NCBI GenBank assembly: GCA_007692585.1 | Contig: REBU01000045.1 | Coordinates: 1 to 36,089 of the forward strand | Length of the DNA stretch: 36,089 bases | Reading direction: 5' to 3' | Source: Paracoccaceae bacterium | GTDB lineage: Bacteria; Pseudomonadota; Alphaproteobacteria; Rhodobacterales; Rhodobacteraceae | Shown here: piece after piece, positions 7,940 to 16,028 of the stretch | Numbering within the stretch: the first letter of the stretch is position 1 | Layout of the letters: each line of letters opens with the position of its first letter | The notes under the pieces: generated by a model | Databases searched by the model: none | What the model was told of the DNA's origin: nothing | What the model saw: the letters and a program-made list of their open reading frames with translations, nothing else | Position numbers and translations under genes: made by a program

Positions 7940-9190
7940 ATGGGCGAGACCGACCGCACCATCGCTGCTGGCCCCAGGCTGTCGCCTGCAGAGGAACGGC
8001 TGCTCCTTTTGTTGTCGCGCCCGGCCCTGACCCCGGAGCAAACCGCAACCGCCTTTGAATTGTGCGCGCAGGTGACACAATGGCCGTTGCTGATCACGAC
8101 GAGCTACAGGAAATTCGTTCTGCCTATGGTCTTGGGCAACCTGTCCGGGCTGCCGCCCGACGCCATGCAGGAGAATCTGCGCAAGTCGATGCGGACCATG
8201 TCGCGGACCATCACCTCCATGACGCTGCAAAGGCTGGCGGCTTTTGACTGGTTTCATGCGCATTGCGTTCTGCCAGCCGGCGTCGAGTATGCTTATTTCA
8301 AGGGCCCTGCCCTTGCATCGCATCTCTATCCCGATCCGTGCGCCCGCTTTTTTCGCGATGTCGATATTCTGGTGGCCGCGCAAGATCGTCTTAACCTGTT
8401 GCGGCGTGCACGCGATCTGGGTTGCAAACTCTATGGACATGCCTGGGCCGATGCAACGGAACTGAGCCTTGTCGATGACACTGCGCTGGAGGATTTCCTG
8501 TTCATCAATTCGGTGCCGCATATCATGACGCCGCAAGGGCTGCTGGTCGAGATGCACACCGAGATCGATTATCACACATCGCTTTTCGACACGCGTGCGC
8601 TCCTGCGGGGCAGCATGGATGTGACCATTCGCGGGCAGCCGGTCAGGATGCTGTCTGATACCGAACATTTCGTCTTCATCTGCTATCACCACACGCGGCA
8701 TATGTGGAGCAAGTTGCACTGGATCGCCGATCTCGATGCGTTCTGCAATGCGCCTGGTTTCGACCGCACGGCTGCTCTGGCGCTCGGTCGCAGGCTCAGG
8801 ATCGAAACCACGATCAGTGCCGCGCTGGAGTTGCATGATCTGGCGTCGCAGGGCAGACATCCGTCAGAATTTGACCGCCTTACGCCCGGCGCTGATCTGC
8901 TGCAGGCTTGTCTTGAAACGCTGGGCGGCGATCTGGAGCTGGAAACCGCGCTGCGCAGGCGGCGCAAACAGCGCGCGTTTGCGCTGGGTTTTGACTGGCA
9001 ACCGACACCAGTATCGCACTGGCATCGGGTGTGGCTTCGGCTGCGCAAGATCAAGGTCAGCTATGCGGTTTTTCGCCGTATCCCGGGCGGGCGCAACTGG
9101 CGTCACCTGCGCTACGGTTGCGCACTCGGGATACGCGTGATGACCGACGGCCCCCGCGCCCTGCGCGCAGCGCTCGGGCGGCGCGCGTGA
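7940..9190 (+). CDS. Nucleotidyltransferase family protein (PF14907 type)
   Basis: A 416-residue protein of the uncharacterised nucleotidyltransferase group (PF14907). The diagnostic region is around residues 118-146: Y-F-K-G-P-A-L-A, then a Tyr/Pro loop and R-F-F-R-D-V-D-I-L-V, giving the K-G and D-x-D elements of the polymerase-beta-like active site. A second block, VEMHTEIDYHTSLF, and the HHTRHMWSKLHWIADL block are also typical. Family members are found with HPr-kinase-like proteins, PqqD-like proteins and lasso-type enzymes, and some may modify peptides. Here it stands alone, divergent from btuB and 3 bases from the convergent queF, so a link to the RiPP genes 15-27 kb away is inference. 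The substrate is unknown. Confidence 0.85.
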   Translation: MGETDRTIAAGPRLSPAEERLLLLLSRPALTPEQTATAFELCAQVTQWPLLITTSYRKFVLPMVLGNLSGLPPDAMQENLRKSMRTMSRTITSMTLQRLAAFDWFHAHCVLPAGVEYAYFKGPALASHLYPDPCARFFRDVDILVAAQDRLNLLRRARDLGCKLYGHAWADATELSLVDDTALEDFLFINSVPHIMTPQGLLVEMHTEIDYHTSLFDTRALLRGSMDVTIRGQPVRMLSDTEHFVFICYHHTRHMWSKLHWIADLDAFCNAPGFDRTAALALGRRLRIETTISAALELHDLASQGRHPSEFDRLTPGADLLQACLETLGGDLELETALRRRRKQRAFALGFDWQPTPVSHWHRVWLRLRKIKVSYAVFRRIPGGRNWRHLRYGCALGIRVMTDGPRALRAALGRRA

Positions 9191-9193
9191 CCC

Positions 9194-9658
9194 CTAGCCC
9201 CGGCCACGATAGGGTGCAACGCCCTGATCGGGGATCCAGACACCTTCGGGCGCAGCGCCGGTCTGCCAGAAGACATCGATCGGAATGCCCCCGCGCGGAT
9301 ACCAATAGCCGCCGATGCGCAACCATTGCGGGCTCAGGAAATCGCGCAACCGCCGCGCAATGGTGATCGTGCAATCCTCATGAAACGCGCCGTGATTGCG
9401 GAAGGACCCGAGATAGAGCTTGAGCGACTTGCTCTCGACCAGCCACTGCCCCGGCACATAGTCGATCACCAGATGCGCGAAATCGGGCGCGCCAGTCATC
9501 GGGCAGAGCGAGGTGAATTCCGGCGCGACGAACCGGACGCAATAGGCCAGATCCGCTTGCGGGTTTTGCACGCGCTCAAGCTCCGCCTGTTCGGGATTTT
9601 CAGGCAGGGGCGTGGCCCCGCCAAGCTGCGTCAGGCCGCTATAAATGCTCTCGCTCAT
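9194..9658 (-). CDS. queF: NADPH-dependent 7-cyano-7-deazaguanine reductase
   Basis: A 154-residue QueF of the short (YkvM-like) class, which reduces preQ0 to preQ1 in the queuosine pathway. Seen are the catalytic Cys in [19 protein letters not shown], the E-S-K-S-L-K-L-Y-L QueF motif that binds substrate and NADPH, and the downstream FHEDC segment. The start has AAGGAG eight bases upstream, lying within the 3' end of queC, whose stop is only 3 bases from the queF ATG. The two genes are co-transcribed and should share control by the preQ1 riboswitch upstream of queC. The downstream neighbour is convergent. Confidence 0.95.
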   Translation of the reverse strand: MSESIYSGLTQLGGATPLPENPEQAELERVQNPQADLAYCVRFVAPEFTSLCPMTGAPDFAHLVIDYVPGQWLVESKSLKLYLGSFRNHGAFHEDCTITIARRLRDFLSPQWLRIGGYWYPRGGIPIDVFWQTGAAPEGVWIPDQGVAPYRGRG

Positions 9659-9661
9659 GGC

Positions 9662-10372
9662 TCATACTCCTTTCTGGGAGGGCGCGCCGGCAAACGCCGC
9701 GCGCCAGAAATCGGGGTCGTCATATGCGGTTGGGTCGGGGATGGCAGCCAGATGAAACGCCTCGCGCCGCTCGACACAGGTGCCACAGCGACCGCAATGG
9801 TTCAGCCCGCCCTTGTAGCACGACCAGGTCTGCGCGAAGGGCGTGTTGACCGCCGCGCCTGCGCGCACGATATCAGCCTTGGTCGCGGCGACGAAAGGCG
9901 TTTGCAGGCGGATATCGGCATAGCCCTCGAGAGCCGCGCGCTGCATGTCGGCAAACGCCTGCGTGAAACCAGGGCGGCAATCAGGATAGATGAAATGATC
10001 GCCACCATGCACGCCAATCGCGACCGCGTCATCGCCCTCAGCTGCGGAAATGCCGAATGCGATGGTAAGCATGATCGCATTGCGATTGGGCACGATCGTC
10101 AGCTTCATCGTGTCTTCGGCATAGTGCCCGTCAGGCACCTCGACGCTATCGGTCAGCGCAGAGCCGGTCAGCACGGCCCCGATGCTGCGCATGTCGATGA
10201 TGTGATGCGTAACCCGCAGTCGCTGGGCGCAATCGGCGGCATAGCCAAGTTCCTTGCGGTGACGCTGGCCATAGTCAAATGAGGTGAGCCGCGACAGCGT
10301 CCCCTGATCCGCCAGAACATGCGCAAGCGCGACTGAGTCCAGCCCGCCAGAGCAGATGAGATTGGTCGTCAT
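9662..10372 (-). CDS. queC: 7-cyano-7-deazaguanine synthase
   Basis: A 236-residue QueC, an ATP-dependent ligase that converts 7-carboxy-7-deazaguanine to preQ0. The N-terminal PP-loop is S-G-G-L-D-S near residues 8-13, followed by FDYGQRHRKEL. The zinc site near residues 195-205 is C-Y-K-G-G then C-G-R-C-G-T-C. The length matches the family. queD and queE are not in the window. The gene follows a preQ1-I aptamer whose 3' strand contains its Shine-Dalgarno sequence, so translation is expected to fall when preQ1 is abundant. Confidence 0.95.
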   Translation of the reverse strand: MTTNLICSGGLDSVALAHVLADQGTLSRLTSFDYGQRHRKELGYAADCAQRLRVTHHIIDMRSIGAVLTGSALTDSVEVPDGHYAEDTMKLTIVPNRNAIMLTIAFGISAAEGDDAVAIGVHGGDHFIYPDCRPGFTQAFADMQRAALEGYADIRLQTPFVAATKADIVRAGAAVNTPFAQTWSCYKGGLNHCGRCGTCVERREAFHLAAIPDPTAYDDPDFWRAAFAGAPSQKGV

Positions 10373-10378
10373 GTCTCG

Positions 10379-10415
10379 TCCTTGTTTTGGTAACCGGGTA
10401 GGCTGCGACCGGTGC
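10379..10415 (-). promoter_or_regulatory. preQ1-I riboswitch in front of queC
   Basis: The minus strand reads ACCGGTCGCAGCCTACCCGG and continues TTACCAAAACAAGGAC. This is nearly the same layout as the well-studied preQ1-I aptamer of Thermoanaerobacter tengcongensis: a G/C stem, the GTCGCAG loop, an A-C-C-C strand and an A-rich AACAAAACAAGG tail. ACCGG pairs with CCGGT, and the A-rich tail would form the pseudoknot. The AAGGA of the tail is also the queC Shine-Dalgarno sequence, seven bases before the ATG, so ligand binding would block ribosome access directly. Confidence 0.92.
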
Positions 10416-10462
10416 GAATTGGCTACTGCGCGCGTGCGCGAAAGACAACCCCTTTGCCGGGC

Positions 10463-11248
10463 TCAGGGCACATCAAACAAGGGCTCTGCCGCGACCGTGC
10501 GCAAGAGCGCGATCAGCCCGTCGACATAATGCGCCGCTGTCGCCTCGCCTTTCTCAGCCGTGGCAATCGCGGCATTGCCGACGGTCCCGGCCGCGTTCAG
10601 GTCGGACGAAATCCAGCCATAGGACACAGGGCCAATCGGTGAGATCGCGCCTGCCTCGGCGCTGGAGATGAAATCGCGCGCCTGCGTCATGTCGACCAGC
10701 TCAGGGCGAAACGCGAGCATCAGCGAGGTTTCCACATCGCCGCCATGGATGCCGTAAGCCAGTTCATGCGCGGGATACATGCCGTCGGGCTGGCCAAAGC
10801 TGCCCCATTGGCATTTGACCGCCAGCATCCCAGCCTGCACCCGCAATTCCCGCGACAGGATCGAGATCAGGTCGAGATTGCCGCCGTGGCTGTTGACGAT
10901 GACGATCTTGCGCACGCCCGCCCGCGCGACCGAAAGCCCGATCTCGGTCCAGATGCGCAGTGCGTTTTCGGCACTCAGCGTCAGCGTGCCCGGCGCGTGC
11001 AGATGCTCGTTCGATTTGCCGACCGCCTGCACCGGCAGGATGCGGATATCCAGATCCTCGGGGCAGCGGCTGCGCAAACGCGCGAGCAAGCCCTCGGCGA
11101 TCATCGTATCGACGCCCACGGGCAGATGCGTGCCATGCTGTTCAATCGCCGCCGTGGGCAGGATCGCGATGGTGCGCATCGGGTCGATATCGGCATATTC
11201 GGTGGTGCGGTATTCCGCCCAGTCCAGTCGGCGCATCGGGGGCCTCAT
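10463..11248 (-). CDS. Creatininase-family hydrolase
   Basis: A 261-residue protein of the creatininase (creatinine amidohydrolase) superfamily of metal-dependent hydrolases that open cyclic amides or cleave formamides. The metal-binding pattern is visible: E-Q-H-G-T-H-L-P (Glu/His near residues 36-40), D in VGVDTM, H in NSHGGNL, and the late E in HGGDVETSLML. It is the last gene of the nine-gene minus-strand operon and its ATG overlaps the preceding stop by four bases. The true substrate cannot be read from sequence; creatinine, a hydantoin-like ring or another cyclic amide are all possible given the deaminase and oxidases upstream. Confidence 0.85.
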   Translation of the reverse strand: MRPPMRRLDWAEYRTTEYADIDPMRTIAILPTAAIEQHGTHLPVGVDTMIAEGLLARLRSRCPEDLDIRILPVQAVGKSNEHLHAPGTLTLSAENALRIWTEIGLSVARAGVRKIVIVNSHGGNLDLISILSRELRVQAGMLAVKCQWGSFGQPDGMYPAHELAYGIHGGDVETSLMLAFRPELVDMTQARDFISSAEAGAISPIGPVSYGWISSDLNAAGTVGNAAIATAEKGEATAAHYVDGLIALLRTVAAEPLFDVP

Positions 11249-12156
11249 GTTGCGTAGGTGGCGCTCAGGCGCGATTGCAGATAGGCCGCGCCAGTGGTGG
11301 GCGCGTATTTCGCGGCCCCTGTGCCCGGCAGGGCGGTGATCTGCGCGTCCGGGTTGGGGTCGAGGAAGAACGCCACCGACTGGCGCGGGCGCGGCGGCGG
11401 CAGCACGCGATGGGGCGTCGAGACATAGATATCATTCGTCCAACGCATCAAGCAGTCGCCGATATTGACCACGAACGCGCCCGGCACATGCGGCACGTCT
11501 TGCCAATCGCCCCCACGCGGGCGCACTTGCAACCCCGGCGCGCCGTCGGTCAACAGCAGCGTCAGCGCGCCGTAATCCGTATGCGCGCCCGCGCCGATCT
11601 CGCCCGACGCGCCCGACGCCGCCGGGTAGGAGAGCAGGCGCAGCGTGGCCATGGGCGCGTCGAAATGCGGCGCGAAGTGCTGGGGCGGCAGGCCGAGGTC
11701 GCGGGCCACGGGCTCCAGCAGCGCCACGCCAAGGCCCCAGACCGCGTTGAAATAGTCGAGCATCACCGGGCGAAACTCCAGCAGATCGGGCCAGAGATTG
11801 ACACCACGAAACGGCTCGCCGCGCAGCACGCGCGGATCATCCGGGGCAAGGTCGAGGCCGATATTGAACGCTTCCTTGCGGTCGATCTGCCCCGAGCTCT
11901 CATCGAGCGATTCCGAGCCGAGATACGCCCAGCCGCGATTATGCGGGTTGCTGGCGATGGAAAGCGGGCGCTTGGCGGTTTCCGGCAGCGCGAAAAACCC
12001 CTGCGCCTGACCAAAAACCTGCGCGATCAACTCGGGCGCGATGCCGTGGCCGGTGAGCAGGAAAAACCCTGTCTCGCGGCAGGTCGCGCCCAAAGCGCGG
12101 GCAAAGCTGTCGGGGTCGCGCGCATTGTCGCGCCAGTCGAGGACCGGCACGCTCAT
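11245..12156 (-). CDS. Isopenicillin N synthase family Fe(II) oxygenase
   Basis: A 303-residue member of the isopenicillin-N-synthase-like, non-haem Fe(II)/2-oxoglutarate-dependent group. The iron facial triad is visible as H-T-D in GAGAHTDYGALTLLL (about residues 192-194) and the later His in STPHRVL. The R-x-S in RQSVAFF is the usual co-substrate-binding pair. A DIOX_N-like N-terminal half contains GFFLLTGHGI. Both ends overlap neighbours by four bases. In this operon it probably hydroxylates or demethylates the imported compound or an intermediate. It is not evidence for beta-lactam synthesis. Confidence 0.88.
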   Translation of the reverse strand: MSVPVLDWRDNARDPDSFARALGATCRETGFFLLTGHGIAPELIAQVFGQAQGFFALPETAKRPLSIASNPHNRGWAYLGSESLDESSGQIDRKEAFNIGLDLAPDDPRVLRGEPFRGVNLWPDLLEFRPVMLDYFNAVWGLGVALLEPVARDLGLPPQHFAPHFDAPMATLRLLSYPAASGASGEIGAGAHTDYGALTLLLTDGAPGLQVRPRGGDWQDVPHVPGAFVVNIGDCLMRWTNDIYVSTPHRVLPPPRPRQSVAFFLDPNPDAQITALPGTGAAKYAPTTGAAYLQSRLSATYAT

Positions 12157-12779
12157 ACCTGCACCTGTTGGCCTTGCGGCTCAGCACCGATCAGCCCCGC
12201 CATGGCACGGCCCACGCGGGTCAGATGCGCGGCGCGACTGGCAGGCGTAGAGCTGTCCATCAGGTAATGCGCGGCATATGCCGTGCGGGCGCGCCTGGCG
12301 CAAAGGAGCCGCACCCCGCGCAGGAGCGTGCGCTTGCCCGGTGCGCCGACGAAGAAGGTCAGCCACCGGCTCGCCCCGCAGGTGGTGAAGGCGCCGAGCC
12401 GCGTGATATGCGTCAGCCCCGGACGGATGGTCTTGTTCACCCCGTCGGGCATCAGGAAGGCCACATCGGGCAATAGCACGCGGTCGAGCCAACCTTTCAG
12501 CATCGCAGGCAGCCCGTACCACCATGTCGGATAGACGAAAATCAGCGTGTCACACCATTCGATATCCGTGGCGGCCGTGTCCACGGGCGCGCGATTGGCG
12601 GGGGTGTCAAGATAGCCCTGCCATTCGGATTGCGTGAGGCACGGCTGAAAGCCTTCGGCATAAAGATCGCGCAGGCGGATTTCAGCACCTGCCGCGCGCA
12701 GATGCTCCAGCACCACATCGCGGACAGCGGCGGTAAAGCTCGCCGGGTCGGGGTGGCAATAGATGACGAGCGCGCGCAT
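12153..12779 (-). CDS. Flavodoxin-fold NAD(P)H dehydrogenase (quinone)
   Basis: A 208-residue flavoprotein of the Flavodoxin_2 / NQO / MdaB-KefF group. Features are the N-terminal strand and phosphate loop ALVIYCHPDPASF, the FVYPTWWYGLPAMLKGWLDR block that contacts flavin, and TTCGAS near residue 140. Members reduce quinones or other electrophiles with NAD(P)H. It is a paralog of the next gene, and tandem copies between an FAD-linked oxidase and an oxygenase suggest electron transfer or reduction of a pathway intermediate. The exact substrate is unknown. Confidence 0.85.
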   Translation of the reverse strand: MRALVIYCHPDPASFTAAVRDVVLEHLRAAGAEIRLRDLYAEGFQPCLTQSEWQGYLDTPANRAPVDTAATDIEWCDTLIFVYPTWWYGLPAMLKGWLDRVLLPDVAFLMPDGVNKTIRPGLTHITRLGAFTTCGASRWLTFFVGAPGKRTLLRGVRLLCARRARTAYAAHYLMDSSTPASRAAHLTRVGRAMAGLIGAEPQGQQVQV

Positions 12780-13360
12780 CAGAAGACCTCCATCTCGCGG
12801 CCCACGCGGGCCAAGAAACCCGCACGCGTGACATCATTGGCACGATTCATGTCATACAGCGCGAGATAGCGCAATTTCTCGGGCCGGGTGACGTGCCAGA
12901 GCGCGCGTTTGACGACATGGCGCGGCGGATCGCCTGCCAGCAGCGCGCGAACTCTGGTGCCGCCATAGGTGGTCACTGCGGCCAGTTTGCGGATATGGGT
13001 CAGGTTCGGGCGCACCTTGCCCTCTTCCAGCCGAAACGATACGCCGGGCAGGAATACACGGTCGAAAAACCCTTTCAGGATCGCGGGATAGCCAAAGTTC
13101 CAGACCGGGAAGACCAGCACCAACGCCTGCGCGGCCAGCACGCGGTCAACGTAAGGCTGCACCGGGGCCGTGTTCGGGCCGACATCATGATACCCGCGCC
13201 GCTCGGCCTCAGACAGCACCGGCGAGAAGCCTTCCGCGTTCAGGTCACAATCATCCACCTCCCAGCCGCGCGCCTTCAGCGTCTCGACCACGCGGGCATG
13301 CAGCGCGGCGGAAAAACTTTCCGCGCAGGGGTGGGCGAAGAGGACGAGCGTGCGGGTCAT
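12779..13360 (-). CDS. Flavodoxin-fold NAD(P)H-dependent oxidoreductase (paralog)
   Basis: A 193-residue relative of the preceding protein. It begins TLVLFAHPCAESFSAALH, with the FMN-phosphate loop, followed by LVFPVWNFGYPAILKGFFDRV and VTTYGGTR. One-base overlaps with the FAD-linked oxidase upstream and the sister flavoprotein downstream show tight coupling. Two tandem copies that differ through most of their length may form a heterodimer or act on different substrates; this is inference. General quinone detoxification is the alternative role. Confidence 0.85.
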   Translation of the reverse strand: MTRTLVLFAHPCAESFSAALHARVVETLKARGWEVDDCDLNAEGFSPVLSEAERRGYHDVGPNTAPVQPYVDRVLAAQALVLVFPVWNFGYPAILKGFFDRVFLPGVSFRLEEGKVRPNLTHIRKLAAVTTYGGTRVRALLAGDPPRHVVKRALWHVTRPEKLRYLALYDMNRANDVTRAGFLARVGREMEVF

Positions 13361-14760
13361 TACTCGGCGGCCTTCATGCCGGGATACTCGTAGATGCGCT
13401 CGAATTTCCAGGCCGGATCGTCCCAGGCGATCATCTTGCCGGGATTGAGCAACCCCTTTGGATCGGCCTCGCGCTTGAAATTCAGCTGCCGGTCATCGAC
13501 CGTCTGCCGCCCGCCCTCTTCCAATGTGAAGCGATGCGGGTTGAAGATCATGCAGCCCGCGTCCTCATGCATGCGCACGATCTCATCCAGCCGTTCTTCA
13601 GTGGTGAATTTCACCAGTGACAGCCCTGCGAACATCACCTTGCCATTTTCGCGGATCACTTCGAGGTGCTGCAGCACTTCGGGCGACAGCGCCGCGCGCA
13701 TCGCCTGCACTTTCGCGATATGGTCAGGGTAGCCGTAGCGCACCTGCAGATAGGTGATGCTTGGGTCCATTTTCAGCGCGCGCAGGGTGGTGTGGTTCCA
13801 GCCATATTCAAACACATGGCCCGGATCGCGCGGCCAGTCATTGGCGTCGGACTGGTAGATCACGCGGGCGGCAGGGCGGCGGGCGGTGAAAGTGTTGAAC
13901 CCGTCCATCGATTGGGGTGCTACCATCAGGCCGACCAGATGCGTGCCCTCGGTGACATGCGGCGCGACGCGCTGGAAATAGCTATGCGCCGTAGGGGCCT
14001 CATAGACCGAGGCGATCTTGATCAGGATCCCGTCCTGATTGGCGAGCTCTTCCGTGTAGCGGATCGCGTCATCGAAATCGTCAAAGGCCACGAACAACCC
14101 GACCCAGTCATAGGCGGGCGCGAGCGGCATTTCCAATTCGGTGATGATCCCGTTCGTGCCGTAAGCGTGGCTCACGCGGGCCAGTTCCTCGCCGCGGAAT
14201 TCCAGAACGCGCGGCTCTTCTTCCATCGTCACAACCCGCAGGCGGATGATATTGCCCAGGTCGCGTAAGGACCCCCAAGTACAGGAGCCGATGCCGCCAG
14301 AGCCCCCCGCGACAAAGCCGCCAATCGTCGCCGTGGCCCAGGTCGAGGAAAACATGCGCAATTCCTGCCCGGAATGGGCCTTGCAGGCTGCGTCCACGTC
14401 TTTGAGCAGGCAGCCCGGCTCCACGATCACGCGGCCCGGATGGACCTCTTTCACGGACGCCATGTTCTTCAGATGCAGGATGCAGCCGCCCGCCATGGGC
14501 ATGGCCTGCCCGTAATTGCCGGTCCCTGCCCCGCGTGTTGTCACGGGCACGTTGTGGGCGTAGCAGGCGCGCAGCACTTCGATCACCTCGGCTTCACTCT
14601 TGGGCGAGACCACGAAATCGCCCTCCAGATGGTCCATGCGGGCCTTCAGGACCGGCGAATACCAGAAGAAATCGCGGCTCTTGGCGCGGATCGAGGTCGG
14701 GTTCTCGTCCAGTTCCAGATGCGACAGGGCAGCTTTGGCGGCAGCGATATTGGCGGTCAT
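13360..14760 (-). CDS. FAD-binding (PCMH-type) oxidase/dehydrogenase
   Basis: A 466-residue FAD-linked oxidase of the FAD_binding_4 (PF01565) superfamily, which includes D-lactate and glycolate dehydrogenases and several amine and sugar oxidases. The FAD region is around residues 60-200: VVSPKSEAEVIEVLRACYA, V-T-T-R-G-A-G-T-G-N-Y-G-Q-A, VIVEPGCLL, and GGFVAGGSGGIGSCTWG with the Gly-rich loop. The C-terminus ends with FNPHRFTLEEGGR and the LLNPGKMIAWD motif found in this class. It sits between the amidohydrolase and two flavin reductases, overlapping both neighbours. The substrate is not identifiable. Confidence 0.88.
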   Translation of the reverse strand: MTANIAAAKAALSHLELDENPTSIRAKSRDFFWYSPVLKARMDHLEGDFVVSPKSEAEVIEVLRACYAHNVPVTTRGAGTGNYGQAMPMAGGCILHLKNMASVKEVHPGRVIVEPGCLLKDVDAACKAHSGQELRMFSSTWATATIGGFVAGGSGGIGSCTWGSLRDLGNIIRLRVVTMEEEPRVLEFRGEELARVSHAYGTNGIITELEMPLAPAYDWVGLFVAFDDFDDAIRYTEELANQDGILIKIASVYEAPTAHSYFQRVAPHVTEGTHLVGLMVAPQSMDGFNTFTARRPAARVIYQSDANDWPRDPGHVFEYGWNHTTLRALKMDPSITYLQVRYGYPDHIAKVQAMRAALSPEVLQHLEVIRENGKVMFAGLSLVKFTTEERLDEIVRMHEDAGCMIFNPHRFTLEEGGRQTVDDRQLNFKREADPKGLLNPGKMIAWDDPAWKFERIYEYPGMKAAE

Positions 14761-16028
14761 GATGTCCTCATCAAATGGTCGAGTTCAGCGTAATCGGGCA
14801 AACGGCGGTCAATCGCGCGGCCCTGCCGCAGCACGATACGGTCGGATTGCGGCCGGGCCAGCGCTTCGGTCCAGCTGCGCGCGGGCAGGATCACCAGATC
14901 AGCGGGCGAACCGGGCGTAAGGCTTGGGCCAGGCAGGCTGCAGGCACGCGCAGGATTGCCCAGAAAGGCGTTGATCCAGTCGGGGTCGGAATGGTCCAGA
15001 TGGGCGATGCGCGTGGCTTCGCGCCAGACCTCGATCATGTCGAGATCACCATAGGCGTAAAACGGATCGCGCGTGTTGTCCGACGCAAAGCTGACATTGA
15101 TGCCGCGCGCCTTCATTTCATGGACGAGCGTGATGCCGCGCCAGCGGGGCGTGCGCCCGGGCGTGCGGTCCTGCAGATACATGTTGCACATCGGCAGCGA
15201 CACGATGTTGAGCCCCGCACGCGCCACCAGATCGAGGGTTCCCAGCGCCTCGGCCTCTGGCTGGACGGCGAGCGAGCAGCAATGGCCGACCGTCACCGGC
15301 TTGTCATAGCCGAGTTCCAGCACTGTTTCGGCAATCACCCGCAGCGTCGCAGCAGCAGGGTCGCCCGTTTCATCCGCGTGGAAATCAACTTCCAGATCGC
15401 GGTCCATGGCAAGCTTGAAGAACCCGTGCAACTGCCCGCGCAGCTCTGGCACAGGATAGGTCACAAGCCCCAGCACACCGCCATGCTCGGCCACGATATC
15501 AGCAGTGCGCGCGTAGTCGCCTGCCATATCGACCTTGTCCACGCCTGCAAGTGCGGCACCTTGCAACGCGATTTTCCCGGCCCATTCTTCGCGCAATTCC
15601 GCAAAAACCGGCCATGAAATCGCGTCTTGCGGGGCGATGGAGTCAATATGCGTGCGGATCGCGCGCGTGCCGTAAGCATAGGCGCAGCGCAGGGCGAAAT
15701 CCATGCGCGCGCGCACATCCTCGGCGCTCCATGCGGCCTGTCGGTCTGCTGCGACAGTGGTCAGCGCGCCCATGAAGGTGCCGTCGGGATTGGGGCTGCG
15801 CGGCCAGATATGGCCCTTGTCGAGATGCGTGTGCATGTCGATGAAGCACGGGAGCACCAGCGCGCCGCCCATGTCTATCACCGGCACATCTGCGCGCTCG
15901 GAAATCGCGGTCCCGTCGATGGTGAGCGCATGGCGCGTCAATCCGCCCGACTGTCCCAGCAGGCAGGCAGGCACTGTGATATTGTCCAGCCGGAAGGGGC
16001 CGGTCGCAGGCAGGGTCTTGAAATCCAT
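14757..16028 (-). CDS. Cytosine-deaminase-like amidohydrolase
   Basis: A 423-residue TIM-barrel amidohydrolase close to the cytosine deaminase (CodA) group. Metal and catalytic motifs seen are H-T-H-L-D-K near residues 65-70, F-H-A-D-E-T-G, VGHCCSL and the S-D-N-T-R-D-P-F-Y block, which corresponds to the D-x-x-x-D-P-W-Y region of CodA. Enzymes of this group deaminate or hydrolyse pyrimidines, triazines and related N-heterocycles. Its ATG shares one base with the permease stop. With an NMT1-type importer it suggests a pyrimidine-like substrate, but CodA activity itself is not proven. Confidence 0.85.
   Translation of the reverse strand: MDFKTLPATGPFRLDNITVPACLLGQSGGLTRHALTIDGTAISERADVPVIDMGGALVLPCFIDMHTHLDKGHIWPRSPNPDGTFMGALTTVAADRQAAWSAEDVRARMDFALRCAYAYGTRAIRTHIDSIAPQDAISWPVFAELREEWAGKIALQGAALAGVDKVDMAGDYARTADIVAEHGGVLGLVTYPVPELRGQLHGFFKLAMDRDLEVDFHADETGDPAAATLRVIAETVLELGYDKPVTVGHCCSLAVQPEAEALGTLDLVARAGLNIVSLPMCNMYLQDRTPGRTPRWRGITLVHEMKARGINVSFASDNTRDPFYAYGDLDMIEVWREATRIAHLDHSDPDWINAFLGNPARACSLPGPSLTPGSPADLVILPARSWTEALARPQSDRIVLRQGRAIDRRLPDYAELDHLMRTS

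Noticed and set aside
7528-8097. 189-codon minus-strand frame over the B12 riboswitch
   Set aside because: Covers the aptamer and the start of the nucleotidyltransferase gene; its composition is non-protein-like.
11245-12156. Beta-lactam biosynthesis suggested by the isopenicillin N synthase similarity
   Set aside because: The family is broad; no ACV synthetase or other beta-lactam genes are present, and the operon looks catabolic.
10960-12267. 435-codon plus-strand frame opposite the creatininase and oxygenase genes
   Set aside because: Arg/Ala/Gln-rich composition typical of antisense frames in GC-rich DNA; the minus-strand genes have clear families.
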